Assembly (NCBI GenBank): GCA_009839745.1
Contig: VXPE01000020.1
Span: forward strand, 1-50,717
DNA from: Candidatus Poribacteria bacterium
Lineage (GTDB): Bacteria > Poribacteria > WGA-4E > WGA-3G
Direction: 5' to 3'
Length of the DNA: 50,717 nt
Below the pieces are notes generated by a model. The model was not told the origin of the DNA, did not search any database, and saw nothing but the letters and a program-made list of their open reading frames with translations. Position 1 is the stretch's first letter. The number at the start of each line of letters is the position of its first letter. Both the position numbers and the translations under genes were made by a program. Shown one piece after another: positions 34,240-42,547 of this stretch.

Positions 34240-35397
34240 ATGGAAAACTTATTTAGTGTTCATTATGCCGAAGTCGGACTCAAAGGCAAAAACAGAGTGT
34301 TTTTTGAGAAACGCCTTGTGAATAACATCAAACTTGCCTTGCGGGGCACGGGATATGCAGAGGTAGAGCGACTTCACGATAGAATTCTTGTGCATCTCGG
34401 ACGAAGGACTGACATCACGGAAGTTAAGAGACGGCTGCAGGGGGTTATGGGTATCGCTTATTTTCAACTCGCCTGTCGGACCGAAAGAGACATCACGGCT
34501 ATTAAAGCGGCTGCCCTCCGGCACATCCAAAACGATGCTTACGAATCCCTTAAAGTCGAGACGCGACGGACAGATAAAACGTTTCCGTTAACCTCTCCGC
34601 AGGTGAGTGCAGAGGTCGGTGGTTATCTCGTCCAAGAAACAGGGATGAGAGCGGATATGCATACCCCCGATTTAGTCTGCTGGGTAAAAATAACCCATAA
34701 TGCGGCATATATTTCCACCGAGAAGATTCCAGGGATTGGTGGGTTGCCTGTCGGTGTGAGTGGTAAAGTGCTCGTTATGCTGTCTGGCGGCATTGATTCC
34801 CCCGTTGCGGCATGGCAGATGATAAAACGTGGTGCGAAAGCCGTTTTTATTCACTTTTACAGCTACCCGTATACCGATAAAGCCTCTTTGGAGAAGGTGA
34901 TTGAACTCGTTGAGATTTTAGGGGTATCAAACTATCGGAGCACGCTTTATCTGGTTCCATTCGCTGAACTCCAGCAGGTTATCGTCGCTGAGACACCGGC
35001 TCCCTTCCGCGTGGTGCTGTATCGGCGAATGATGACCCGAATTGCGCAGCGCATTGCGACCCTGGCGAATGCAGAGGCACTCGTCACTGGCGAAAGTCTT
35101 GCACAAGTCGCTTCCCAAACTTTAACAAATCTCAGAACGATTGAAGCGATTGCCGAACTCCCAATTTTGCGTCCACTTATTGGCGAGGACAAGGCTGAAA
35201 TTATCGAAAAAGCACAGCGGATCGGTACTTTTGACGTATCCACACGTCCACATCAGGATTGTTGCTCTCTCTTTGTCCCCCAGCATCCGGCTACCCGGGC
35301 ATCGCTCACGGAATTAGCGGACGCAGAATCGAGTTTGGATATAGACGGGTTGGTTGAAGCGGCGTTAAATAATCTTGAAAAACAGGTCGTCGGTTAA
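34240..35397 (+). CDS. thiI: tRNA 4-thiouridine sulfurtransferase / thiamine synthesis protein ThiI
   Basis: It adenylates U8 of tRNA and transfers sulfur to form s4U; in some bacteria it also supplies sulfur for thiazole synthesis. The order is an N-terminal ferredoxin-like region, a THUMP domain (about 60-165) and a PP-loop pyrophosphatase domain with VMLSGGIDSPVAAW (about residue 185). VTGESLAQVASQTLTNL and CCSLFVPQHPATRA close the domain. It lacks the C-terminal rhodanese domain of E. coli ThiI, as in Bacillus, so an external sulfur carrier would be needed. The ATG at 34240 gives the family N-terminus MENLFSVHYAEVGLKGKN; an ATG at 34216 overlaps rnhC and is rejected. Confidence 0.94.
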   Translation: MENLFSVHYAEVGLKGKNRVFFEKRLVNNIKLALRGTGYAEVERLHDRILVHLGRRTDITEVKRRLQGVMGIAYFQLACRTERDITAIKAAALRHIQNDAYESLKVETRRTDKTFPLTSPQVSAEVGGYLVQETGMRADMHTPDLVCWVKITHNAAYISTEKIPGIGGLPVGVSGKVLVMLSGGIDSPVAAWQMIKRGAKAVFIHFYSYPYTDKASLEKVIELVEILGVSNYRSTLYLVPFAELQQVIVAETPAPFRVVLYRRMMTRIAQRIATLANAEALVTGESLAQVASQTLTNLRTIEAIAELPILRPLIGEDKAEIIEKAQRIGTFDVSTRPHQDCCSLFVPQHPATRASLTELADAESSLDIDGLVEAALNNLEKQVVG

Positions 35398-35401
35398 AAA
35401 G

Positions 35402-36427
35402 ATGGTTTCTGAAAAAATACTGCTCATTCGTCTCAGCTCCCTTGGCGATATTGTGCTGACAACACCCGTTATTCGAGCAGTGCGTGCCCATTTCGCGGAT
35501 GCCTATATCGCTATGCTCGTAGGAAAACAGTCGGCGGATGTCCTCCGAGAAAATCCACACCTTGATGAGATAATTACGTTTGATCGGCGCGCGAAGCAGA
35601 AGGATACCCGCGAGATGTTGCGGATCCTCCGCGTCTTACGTGAACGCAAATTCACGCTGGCTATCGATCTACAGCGGAAGTTTCGGACGGAGCTGCTGAT
35701 GTATTGCAGCGGTGCCGCCGAGCGTGTTGGTAAAGGTGCACTGTGTACTGTTCGGGTCCCTGAGCAGGGGAACAAGCACGCCACAACACACTACCTTGAT
35801 CTGTTGCATGCAGTCGGAATCCGAGCGGTAGATCAAAGGCTTGAAGTGTTTCTTGAGGCATCTGAACGCACAGATGCTTCACAGCGATTTGATGCTGTGG
35901 GTGTCCCAGAGATGGGTTTAAAGGTAGGGATTTTTCCGGGGGCAGGATGGCAATTGCGCGAATGGATGCCCGATCGCTTCGCAGCTATTGGGGACAGAGT
36001 GGTTCGGCACTTCAATGCCGAGGTCCTGATTTTTGGAGGACCAAAGGAGGCGGACCTCGTGCACACTGTTGCGAATCTGATGGATGCACGTGCTGTCCCG
36101 TTCGCTGGCAATCTTCAGGTTCGGGAGTTAGCCGCCTGTATTGAAAAGTGCGATCTCTTCCTCACAAATGATACGGGTCCGATGCACATTGCTGCAGCGG
36201 TCGGAACGCCGACTGTATCCTTGTTCGGTCCCGGCAATCATATCCGCTTTCAACCTCTCGGTGGGTTGCATCAAACTATCCGCCACGATGTGCCCTGCAG
36301 CCCTTGTAAGCAATTCACGGATAAATGTAAAGATAATATCTGTATGAAAAAAATTACTGTAGATGAGGTGTGGCAGTCTATCTCCGATACTCTTACCTCA
36401 TCCGCACGCAGCCTCAAAAACGCGTAG
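35402..36427 (+). CDS. Glycosyltransferase family 9 (heptosyltransferase-type)
   Basis: A 341-residue GT-B glycosyltransferase related to LPS heptosyltransferases (WaaC/WaaF/WaaQ). The N-terminal acceptor domain begins KILLIRLSSLGDIVLTTPVIRAV, diagnostic for GT9. The C-terminal nucleotide-sugar domain has GIFPGAGWQLREWM, VLIFGGPKEADL and the conserved FLTNDTGPMHIAAAVGTPTVSLFGPGN loop. The Cys-rich tail (CSPCKQF ... CKDNICMK) is typical of the group. The start ATG 35402 lies 4 bp after the thiI stop. It indicates surface glycan or LPS-like synthesis. Its last 30 bp overlap the convergent dipeptidase gene. Confidence 0.9.
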   Translation: MVSEKILLIRLSSLGDIVLTTPVIRAVRAHFADAYIAMLVGKQSADVLRENPHLDEIITFDRRAKQKDTREMLRILRVLRERKFTLAIDLQRKFRTELLMYCSGAAERVGKGALCTVRVPEQGNKHATTHYLDLLHAVGIRAVDQRLEVFLEASERTDASQRFDAVGVPEMGLKVGIFPGAGWQLREWMPDRFAAIGDRVVRHFNAEVLIFGGPKEADLVHTVANLMDARAVPFAGNLQVRELAACIEKCDLFLTNDTGPMHIAAAVGTPTVSLFGPGNHIRFQPLGGLHQTIRHDVPCSPCKQFTDKCKDNICMKKITVDEVWQSISDTLTSSARSLKNA

Positions 36428-37462
36428 ATGATTCTCGCCCAACACTTTTCGGATATCTTCGTCAGAATAACCACGATCGCTTAAACCTTCAGCAATCTTG
36501 ATGAACTCACTGGCATCCTTGAGTAGGTCGCCGCCACCGTCGAAATCTGATCCGATGCCAACATGATCGATGCCAGCGATGTCAATTGCGTAGGCGAAAT
36601 GATTGAGGAGTTGCGCCAAAGGCGGCATCTTCGTCCACCCATCGGTGGTGATAAATCCCGGAACAAAAGTAATACCGACAACGCCGCCGTTAGCGGCTAA
36701 AGCCTTTAATTGTTCATTGCTGAGGTTCCGCGGGTGCCGACACAACGTCTTGCAGTTGCTATGGGATGCGATGACAGGGTGTTCGGAGAGCTCCAGAACG
36801 TCCCAAAATCCACGCTCACTAATATGGGAAACATCCACAAGCATTCCAAGGCGATTCATCTCTTTGACCAATGCCATACCGAATCGCGTCAAGCCACCGC
36901 CCAGATCCTCTTCATCATTTCCTGTCGATGCCCACGTATTCAGATTATGGGTTAATCCAATTGAGCGAACCCCAAGTGTATAGAGCGATCGGAGAATGTT
37001 AAGACTTCTTTCAACGGCTTCGCTATTTTCAATCACAAGAACCGCAGCGAGCTTGCCAGAGGCTTTCGCTTCTCGGATGTCGCTTGCCCTCCGTGCGATA
37101 CAGATATCATCGGCGTTTGCTGTCACTTCTGTCTCGAACCACCCGAAGGCATCTAACGCATAGGCGAGATGATTTTTCCATGCGCGTGTTACGTCAACAG
37201 CAAAAAATGCAGCATCAATACCGCCCTGCTGCATTTTCGGTATGTTGAGTTGGATGCCTATGGCTTCCTCTTCCGGCGGAACGGGACCGCGAAGGTAAGC
37301 GATAGTCCCAACGGGATGTGTGGCGTTTTGGGTGTTTTCGTCGCAGGGGTTGGGTACCCCAACCCCTACCCCTCGCCGGATGTGCGCCACGATGGCATCG
37401 TTATGCGAATCTATCACGAGTGCCTGCTTGTGCAGTTCGGAAATTTGCGTGTTTAATGTCAT
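36398..37462 (-). CDS. Membrane dipeptidase (peptidase family M19)
   Basis: A zinc dipeptidase of the renal dipeptidase family, 354 residues. The binuclear site includes His-x-Asp in VIDSHNDAIVAH, Glu in VLVIENSEAV, His in VDVSHISERG and His in VIASHSNCKTLCRHPRN. GIGSDFDGG near the end is the family signature. These enzymes cleave dipeptides, including those with D-residues at the C-terminus. No signal peptide is seen, so it is probably cytosolic. A palindromic element lies in frame after the first metal motif and encodes GVGVGVPNPCDEN, a loop that related enzymes should not share. Its 3' end overlaps the GT9 gene tail-to-tail by 30 bp. Confidence 0.93.
   Translation of the reverse strand: MTLNTQISELHKQALVIDSHNDAIVAHIRRGVGVGVPNPCDENTQNATHPVGTIAYLRGPVPPEEEAIGIQLNIPKMQQGGIDAAFFAVDVTRAWKNHLAYALDAFGWFETEVTANADDICIARRASDIREAKASGKLAAVLVIENSEAVERSLNILRSLYTLGVRSIGLTHNLNTWASTGNDEEDLGGGLTRFGMALVKEMNRLGMLVDVSHISERGFWDVLELSEHPVIASHSNCKTLCRHPRNLSNEQLKALAANGGVVGITFVPGFITTDGWTKMPPLAQLLNHFAYAIDIAGIDHVGIGSDFDGGGDLLKDASEFIKIAEGLSDRGYSDEDIRKVLGENHLRVFEAACG
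37346..37370. repeat. Short palindromic element inside the dipeptidase gene
   Basis: GGGGTTGGG-tac-CCCAACCCC followed by TACC: a perfect 9-bp stem with the same architecture as the 27326 element. It is translated on the minus strand as part of RRGVGVGVPNPC. Confidence 0.7.
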
Positions 37463-37492
37463 ATTTTCGTTTTTTTCTCCATGTCCTCAGGC

Positions 37493-38554
37493 TTAATCTA
37501 ATATCGTTTGTATCGTCCGTTCGGCAATATCGGGAGTGATCCGTAAAGATGTCGCCACGGTATATGGAAGTTGGTGTTGCGCGACGTAGTCGGATAGGTT
37601 AATAAGCGTTTCGGCAATTGCATCACGGGCAACAGTCGATGGAAAATAGTTAATCTGCAAACACTCCAAAGCGTGACGATACTGTGTCCAAGGTTGCGAT
37701 TGCAACACAGCCATCAGAAGGATGCCAAGTCCAACCAATTCACCGTGTAAGAGGGGGTCCCCATTTAGAGTCTCGGTATCGGAACATTCCTCTTCAGGGG
37801 GTGTCAAATGGTTCTCAAGGGCATAGACAAAGTAATGTTCGCTTCCCTCTTCAACGCGGCTATGTCCGCATTGATAGCAGAGTTGGACCTCCATACAGAG
37901 CAGATCGAGTAGGAGTTTCAAACCGGTTGGCGTCCCGCGCCCGATTTCCCGTGCGTTATCCAGAAGCGTTTGAAGAAGCGTACTTGCTATGCCAATCGCT
38001 TGTGGTGTCAGTTGTTGATTTGATGGATTTGCCCCCATCTTCTCTGCCTCCTGCCAATCCCAGAGCGCTGTCGCGATTGAGAGAACATCCGCAGCACCAC
38101 TTGCTCGCATTGCGGCAGGGGCATTGCACAAGACATCCATATCTATAATCACAGTATCCGGTGCTTTTGAGGGCAGATAGTGGACACACCCATTTTCTCT
38201 AACGCCTGTCGCATCCGTAAGAAAAGCATCAGTTGATAGAATGGTGGGGAGTGCTACGAGTGGGATTCCTTTTGCAGCAGCAACATATTTGGCAGTATCA
38301 ATTGCCAAGCCTCCACCGATACCGTAGACCACTTCACCCGTACAGGCGTCCGCGAGTGCAGCCATATCTGCCTGCGTATTCCCCTCAACGTAGCGCGGAT
38401 GTTGCGTGTTAATATCAATATCACGCACAGTATTCCACGCCGGATCTGTTGTTAGAACGATAGCCTCGCGATGCTCCCTAACACTTGCAATGGGGCATCT
38501 TACAATGCTTGGCAATCGTCCAATTTTTTCATGAGAACAATCATCTCGCAACAT
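37493..38554 (-). CDS. sn-Glycerol-1-phosphate dehydrogenase-like protein (iron-containing alcohol dehydrogenase superfamily)
   Basis: A 353-residue NAD(P)-dependent metalloenzyme. The dinucleotide motif is VYGIGGGLAIDTAKYVAAAKGIPLVALPTILSTDAFLTD, as in glycerol-1-phosphate dehydrogenase (AraM/EgsA) and relatives. The three metal ligands fit Asp in ASGAADVLS, His in EEGSEHYFVYALEN and His in LLHGELVGLG. AraM-type enzymes reduce dihydroxyacetone phosphate to sn-glycerol-1-phosphate; glycerol dehydrogenase and dehydroquinate-synthase-like enzymes share the fold, so the product is not certain. A recurrent leader motif ends at its ATG (38552-38574). The dipeptidase follows after 30 bp. Confidence 0.75.
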   Translation of the reverse strand: MLRDDCSHEKIGRLPSIVRCPIASVREHREAIVLTTDPAWNTVRDIDINTQHPRYVEGNTQADMAALADACTGEVVYGIGGGLAIDTAKYVAAAKGIPLVALPTILSTDAFLTDATGVRENGCVHYLPSKAPDTVIIDMDVLCNAPAAMRASGAADVLSIATALWDWQEAEKMGANPSNQQLTPQAIGIASTLLQTLLDNAREIGRGTPTGLKLLLDLLCMEVQLCYQCGHSRVEEGSEHYFVYALENHLTPPEEECSDTETLNGDPLLHGELVGLGILLMAVLQSQPWTQYRHALECLQINYFPSTVARDAIAETLINLSDYVAQHQLPYTVATSLRITPDIAERTIQTILD

Positions 38555-38616
38555 CTTTTAATTATACCTTGCCGTTAAATGACGTAGGTTTGAACTTTAA
38601 CGTTTCTTTCTCGAAT

Positions 38617-38664
38617 CTGAAGAAACACCCAAGCAAAAACCCCTCCATTCCATTACGGGCTACG
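38617..38664 (+). repeat. Dispersed repeat R1, copy E (most complete)
   Basis: CTGAAGAAACACCCAAGC, AAAAACCCCTCC, ATTCCATTACGGGCTACG. It is the reference copy for the family; copies A-D match parts of it. It lies in the gap upstream of the 37493 gene and downstream of the 38707 gene. Confidence 0.75.
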
Positions 38665-38706
38665 ATTTGTGAGGCTGAAGGACTTACTTGATTGGTCCGC
38701 AAGCTG

Positions 38707-39867
38707 CTATAGGCGTGCGTGCGGTGTTTCCACGAGATATATCTGTCGGGAGCCTTCATGAACTGAGTCGAAGGTAATCGTTTTTCCATCAGGTGCCCAG
38801 CGTGGATGTAGATCGCATCGGATATCTCCAACAAACTGTTCTTCGTGGTGGAATTCGCCCAAGAGAATTTTTCGGTTTTCAGTGATATTGTAAATCATCA
38901 GTTGTGCCAAACGTTCTGCCCCGCGCGGGTAAGTATCACAAAGTAACCACTCGCGATCTGGTGAGAATGAAGCGTGCCCATCACTCGGCAGGACATGACG
39001 TCCAATCGGCGTGAAGTCTCTGACCCCATCTGTGAATTCAACAAATCCCATTTCACCGGATATGTCTGAAGAGACAAGAATCCGCGTAGGCGTCCGCCAG
39101 TCGAAATGGGACACCCGATAGTCGAATGGGATTTGCATTTCCAAATCAGAGCCATCCGGATTGACTGTCCAGAGCGAGGTGGAGTGCCCTGTTTCCCGAC
39201 GCACTCGACAGAAGAATAGCAGTCGTGTTCCGTCTGTATTAAAGAGAACATGATTGAACCAAACACGTTTGCCTATCATCCGTTCGTCCCCGCTCGCTCG
39301 GACGACCTCTGCGATAGAGAGAACAAGCTGAGAACTCCCATCTTTGAGGTTGAGTTGATATAAGCCATCGTCCTCGGGTTGTGCTATGACCTCACTGGAT
39401 TTCGTGTGTGTAGCGTAGCCAACAACAGCACGACAGTGTGCCATTCGTCCGTAATTAAGCCCAATGGCGAGTGGAGCAGTTGGGGACACAGCCGCAATCG
39501 CGCCCTGAATTGTTCGGAGGGTCCCCGTCCTTGGATTTAAAGCACGCGATACGAGATCGCCATCTTCCCAATCGTTAAACGTGAATTCCGCACGGGTAGC
39601 GTCGTGTTCGCCGTTCTCGCTGCCGTTTATCCAGTGGAGCATACTTCCCTGTTGGAGGTTAAAAGCGGCAGTCTTGGCGTGTGGGATAAATTCGTGCGTT
39701 TCACGATGAATCAGTCCAACCGTTGCTATATCTTCGGGTAGAGGACGGTGTGTATGAAAATCTGTCTCTAACGCGAGATGGTAGGTGGTTGTGGGGTCCC
39801 ACGGATTAATACCGTAATATCCGAAGAAATGGTGCTTTGGACCGGTGGATAACCTCTTTATGTGCAT
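38707..39867 (-). CDS. Beta-propeller protein resembling oligogalacturonide lyase/TolB repeats
   Basis: About 386 residues with repeated propeller blades such as TRLLFFCRVRRETG...LWTVNPDGSDLEM, GHASFSPDREWLLCDTY and HPRWAPDGKTITFDSVHEGSRQIYLVE. The start HIKRLSTGPKHHFFGYYGINPWDPTTTYHLALETDF resembles the oligogalacturonide lyase/TolB-like family used on polysaccharide fragments. No signal peptide is clear, and catalytic residues cannot be assigned. The frame is open to 39966. The ATG at 39867, preceded by AAGG 6 bp upstream, gives the better N-terminus and avoids a 33-residue AT-rich extension. Confidence 0.8.
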   Translation of the reverse strand: MHIKRLSTGPKHHFFGYYGINPWDPTTTYHLALETDFHTHRPLPEDIATVGLIHRETHEFIPHAKTAAFNLQQGSMLHWINGSENGEHDATRAEFTFNDWEDGDLVSRALNPRTGTLRTIQGAIAAVSPTAPLAIGLNYGRMAHCRAVVGYATHTKSSEVIAQPEDDGLYQLNLKDGSSQLVLSIAEVVRASGDERMIGKRVWFNHVLFNTDGTRLLFFCRVRRETGHSTSLWTVNPDGSDLEMQIPFDYRVSHFDWRTPTRILVSSDISGEMGFVEFTDGVRDFTPIGRHVLPSDGHASFSPDREWLLCDTYPRGAERLAQLMIYNITENRKILLGEFHHEEQFVGDIRCDLHPRWAPDGKTITFDSVHEGSRQIYLVETPHARL

Positions 39868-40143
39868 ATTTACCTTATTAATTTGACGTGTCAGCGTAAT
39901 TTTGGCATAATTAATATTTAGGACATTCATAATTAATATACCATGTAATTGAAATGACCGACCCAATATATTTTTTCACTTTCGCTGTGAATTTTGAAAC
40001 CGTATTTTACTTTCATCGTTTTTCTATGCAGTCGACACTCCAAACAAAATATGTGGTTTTCGTGAATGCATCTGGTCCCTTCCTGAACCAGCACTCATAA
40101 GCCTTTTATATTCTTAACCACAGACGACCCGAGCGATAGAAAG

Positions 40144-40878
40144 ATGCAGTTTGCAGCAAAAACAGATACAGGTAAACTTCGTGAAAGAAACGAAGACCGA
40201 TACTATTTTGATACGCAACTCCAGTTATTTGCCATCGCTGATGGTATGAGTGGGCATGCGAGCGGCGATGTCGCGAGTCTTATCGCGCTTGAGATTATTC
40301 AGGAGTGGGCGAAAACCCAAGCATCTCCACAGAGCGATTTAGGTCCCATGAAAAGACTCGCGGTTTTGACCGAACTCGCGGAGGAAGCGAATCAGCGTAT
40401 CTATACCACAGCGGAGAGCAGTGGCAAGGCACGCGGTATGGGCACCACCCTCATCGCGGGCTTTGTTACCTTCAGTTACCTCACCTATGTCCATGTCGGG
40501 GATAGCCGACTGTACGTGCTACGCGATGGCAAAATCACACAAATAACAACAGATGATACATTCGTTCAAAAGATGGTCGAAAAGGGCGAAATAACGTCCG
40601 AAGAGAGTCGCGTTCACGAGAAACGCAATATTGTTACCCAGGCTGTCGGTCTGATGCCCACTGTCACTGTCAGTGCTGATGCCTATCCGCTAGGTCCAGG
40701 CGACATCGTTCTCGCGTGTACCGATGGCTTGCATGACATGATTGTCAACGATGATGAGATTGCTGAGATTATTATGGCGTCCCGCAATATTGAAGAAGCG
40801 TCAGAAAATCTCCTCAACAAAGCCCTTGATTACGGGGGCACTGATAACGTCACAGTTCTCCTCTTCGCTATCGATTAA
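40144..40878 (+). CDS. PP2C-family serine/threonine phosphatase (Stp/PrpC type)
   Basis: A 244-residue Mn/Mg-dependent protein phosphatase that reverses Ser/Thr phosphorylation, typically opposing PASTA or other Hanks-type kinases. All PP2C motifs are present: KTDTGKLRERNEDRY, AIADGMSGHASGDVAS (metal Asp), GMGTTLIAGF, YVHVGDSRLYVLRDGKITQIT, VLACTDGLHDMI and GGTDNVTVLLFAI. Length is standard for the bacterial minimal type. No kinase gene is nearby. It stands in its own transcription unit after a 276-bp divergent gap in which no clear promoter was identified. Confidence 0.94.
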   Translation: MQFAAKTDTGKLRERNEDRYYFDTQLQLFAIADGMSGHASGDVASLIALEIIQEWAKTQASPQSDLGPMKRLAVLTELAEEANQRIYTTAESSGKARGMGTTLIAGFVTFSYLTYVHVGDSRLYVLRDGKITQITTDDTFVQKMVEKGEITSEESRVHEKRNIVTQAVGLMPTVTVSADAYPLGPGDIVLACTDGLHDMIVNDDEIAEIIMASRNIEEASENLLNKALDYGGTDNVTVLLFAID

Positions 40879-40946
40879 CCTACCTGAACAATATTCCGTA
40901 TTTCCGCTACTTCAAATTTTTAGCGAGGCATCTCGCCGAGACGCAC

Positions 40947-41402
40947 TTATCCGTCTGGTGTGGTCTTCTCCTGTTCACCAAAAACCAGCGCACCATCGGG
41001 ATCCATATCTTCTTCCCATGTTTCTTGGTGAATCGGCATCGTGAGTTCTGGCAATTCAATCTGATTTGCCTCAGCCCACAAGCGTTCAAGATTATAGTAG
41101 GAACGCCTATCGGACAGAAAAACATGGACGACGAAGTCGACGTAGTCTAAGAGAATCCAATCTGCTTTGCGCTCTCCCTCCTGATGCCAAGGTCGCTGTG
41201 CCCAGTTCGTTTCGAGTTCCTCAATAACGGCTTGTGATATACCTTCTACTTGAATATCAGAGGTGCCACTAAAGATTGCAAAAAAATCCGTGAAGCCGTC
41301 AAGTTCCCGTAGATCGAGAATGACGCCGTCCTGTGCGCGTCGACTCATTGCGGCAGATGCCGCAGCCTTCACCATATCTAACGTATCCTTTTGGGTTTCC
41401 AT
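40947..41402 (-). CDS. rsfS: Ribosomal silencing factor RsfS
   Basis: A 151-residue protein of the RsfS/Iojap family, which binds ribosomal protein uL14 and blocks subunit joining in starvation. Characteristic segments are ILDLRELDGFTDFFAIFSGTSDIQVEGIS, GERKADWILLDYVDFVVHVFLSDRRSYYNLERLWAEA. Length is slightly more than E. coli RsfS (105) because of an acidic tail. It belongs to the conserved nadD-yqeK-rsfS neighbourhood, here with a 105-bp tandem repeat just upstream. Its start coincides with the recurrent leader motif (41400-41422). Confidence 0.94.
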   Translation of the reverse strand: METQKDTLDMVKAAASAAMSRRAQDGVILDLRELDGFTDFFAIFSGTSDIQVEGISQAVIEELETNWAQRPWHQEGERKADWILLDYVDFVVHVFLSDRRSYYNLERLWAEANQIELPELTMPIHQETWEEDMDPDGALVFGEQEKTTPDG

Positions 41403-41422
41403 CTTTTAATTATTCCTTGCGG
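41400..41422 (-). promoter_or_regulatory. Recurrent 23-nt leader motif (rsfS copy)
   Basis: On the minus strand it reads CCGCAAGGAATAATTAAAAG then ATG of rsfS. It differs from the 24470 copy at two of 20 positions. Confidence 0.6.
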
Positions 41423-41620
41423 TTCGGTCAGGTTCGTTTGGCGTTTGATGTGCCTTTCCGTAGAGCCAGCCCAGCGCGTTGCTTGGACTTACGTTTTTGG
41501 TACTACCAAGACGTTCCCCCTTTGCGGTTCGGTCAGGTTCGTTTGGCGTTTGACGTGCCTTTCCGTAGAGCCAGCCCCGCGCGTTGCTTGGACTTACGTT
41601 TTTGGTACTACCAAGACGTT
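41417..41620. repeat. Tandem direct repeat, two ~99-bp copies at 105-bp period
   Basis: Copy 1 is 41417-41515 and copy 2 is 41522-41620, with only two or three differences (for example GATGTGCC/GACGTGCC and CAGCCCAGCG/CAGCCCCGCG). Each copy ends with TTGGTACTACCAAG, a short palindrome. It lies between yqeK and rsfS on the minus strand. A frame runs through it because 105 is a multiple of three, but its composition is repetitive and not protein-like. Confidence 0.85.
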
Positions 41621-41673
41621 GCGTTTTTGATGTAACGATGACACTACGGCGGTGCACGAAAGCCGCCTCCGTT

Positions 41674-42276
41674 TTAAATCTCGCCACCTTCTAATGTCCT
41701 GTTGTAGGTATGCAGCGTATTCGGATGAATCAACACCCCTTTCTCTAAGAGATACACAATTTTCGCACGCGCGACATGGTGCACGGCTCGGTGTAAATCT
41801 GTATAAGCTAACTTCCGGACGACATCGACCTCCTTATGGGTACGCGTTGGTTCTGCGAAGTCTGCCACATATAATATCTGTGCAATAATACCCATCGAGG
41901 GGCTACCTGTCGTATGGTTCCGAATGGCTTCAAGAATTTCGAGTTCCGTTACAGCGAACTTTTCTATTGCGATTTTTACGCCGATGAACGGATGCAAAAG
42001 AGATGGATTTTGCTTTTCGATCGGATCCAGACGAATTTCGTAACGTTTTATTTCCGTGTGTAGTTCCTGCACACTCATCCATTTTGCGCTATCATGCAAA
42101 AGTGCAGCGAGATTGGCATGCCAGCTGTCGGCTCCATGAACCTGTGCTAAATCAACGCTCATCTCTTGGACAGAGAGGACGTGCTGATAGCGTTTCTCGC
42201 TCAGCTTGTCTGAGAGATATTTCTGAATCTCGATCGACTTCGGGTGTGCCCGAAGTTTAGTTAATGTGCAATTCAT
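41674..42276 (-). CDS. yqeK: YqeK, HD-domain diadenosine tetraphosphate hydrolase (symmetrical)
   Basis: A 200-residue HD-domain phosphohydrolase that cleaves Ap4A to two ADP. Metal-binding residues are visible: His in RYQHVLSVQEM, HD in ALLHDSAKWMS, His in LLHPFIGVKIA, His in AIRNHTTGSPSM and Asp in LYVADFAEPTR. Order and spacing match YqeK. Position after nadD and before rsfS is conserved in many bacteria. It ends 271 bp before rsfS, a gap occupied by the tandem repeat. Confidence 0.93.
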   Translation of the reverse strand: MNCTLTKLRAHPKSIEIQKYLSDKLSEKRYQHVLSVQEMSVDLAQVHGADSWHANLAALLHDSAKWMSVQELHTEIKRYEIRLDPIEKQNPSLLHPFIGVKIAIEKFAVTELEILEAIRNHTTGSPSMGIIAQILYVADFAEPTRTHKEVDVVRKLAYTDLHRAVHHVARAKIVYLLEKGVLIHPNTLHTYNRTLEGGEI

Positions 42277-42285
42277 CTAATCAAC

Positions 42286-42528
42286 TTAGTCGGTGTCATC
42301 GTCAGGACTCACGCCCAATTCAGCGAGTTCGGCAAGAATTTCATGCTCGGTGTCCGACAGCATCGTATTTGGTAGTGCGGTGGCAATCGTGTATTCCTCG
42401 TTCAACCATTTTGACAGGTCTGCTGCTTTACACCGAGTGCTACAGAAAGGGAAGTTTTTCGGTAAAGGTGTTCCCTCTTTCCATACAAAATCGTAAACTG
42501 TCCCGCACATACTACATGTGTGTTGCAT
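42286..42528 (-). CDS. yacG: YacG-like zinc-ribbon protein
   Basis: An 80-residue protein. The N-terminal zinc site is CSMCGTVYDF and FCSTRCKAADLSKWLNEEYTI, the exact arrangement of YacG (CxxC ... PFCSxRCkxxDLxxWxxExYxI), which in E. coli binds DNA gyrase and inhibits it. The acidic C-terminal tail extends it slightly beyond the usual 65 residues. Its position between nadD and yqeK is unusual; in proteobacteria yacG sits near coaE. Its leader is the recurrent motif (42526-42549), attached to a repeat. Confidence 0.85.
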   Translation of the reverse strand: MQHTCSMCGTVYDFVWKEGTPLPKNFPFCSTRCKAADLSKWLNEEYTIATALPNTMLSDTEHEILAELAELGVSPDDDTD

Positions 42529-42547
42529 TCTTTAATTATTCCTTACC

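Noticed and set aside
41406-41687. 93-codon frame with an internal 35-residue repeat
   Set aside because: The frame exists because the DNA period is 105 bp; no ribosome site, and repeat copies differ without codon bias.
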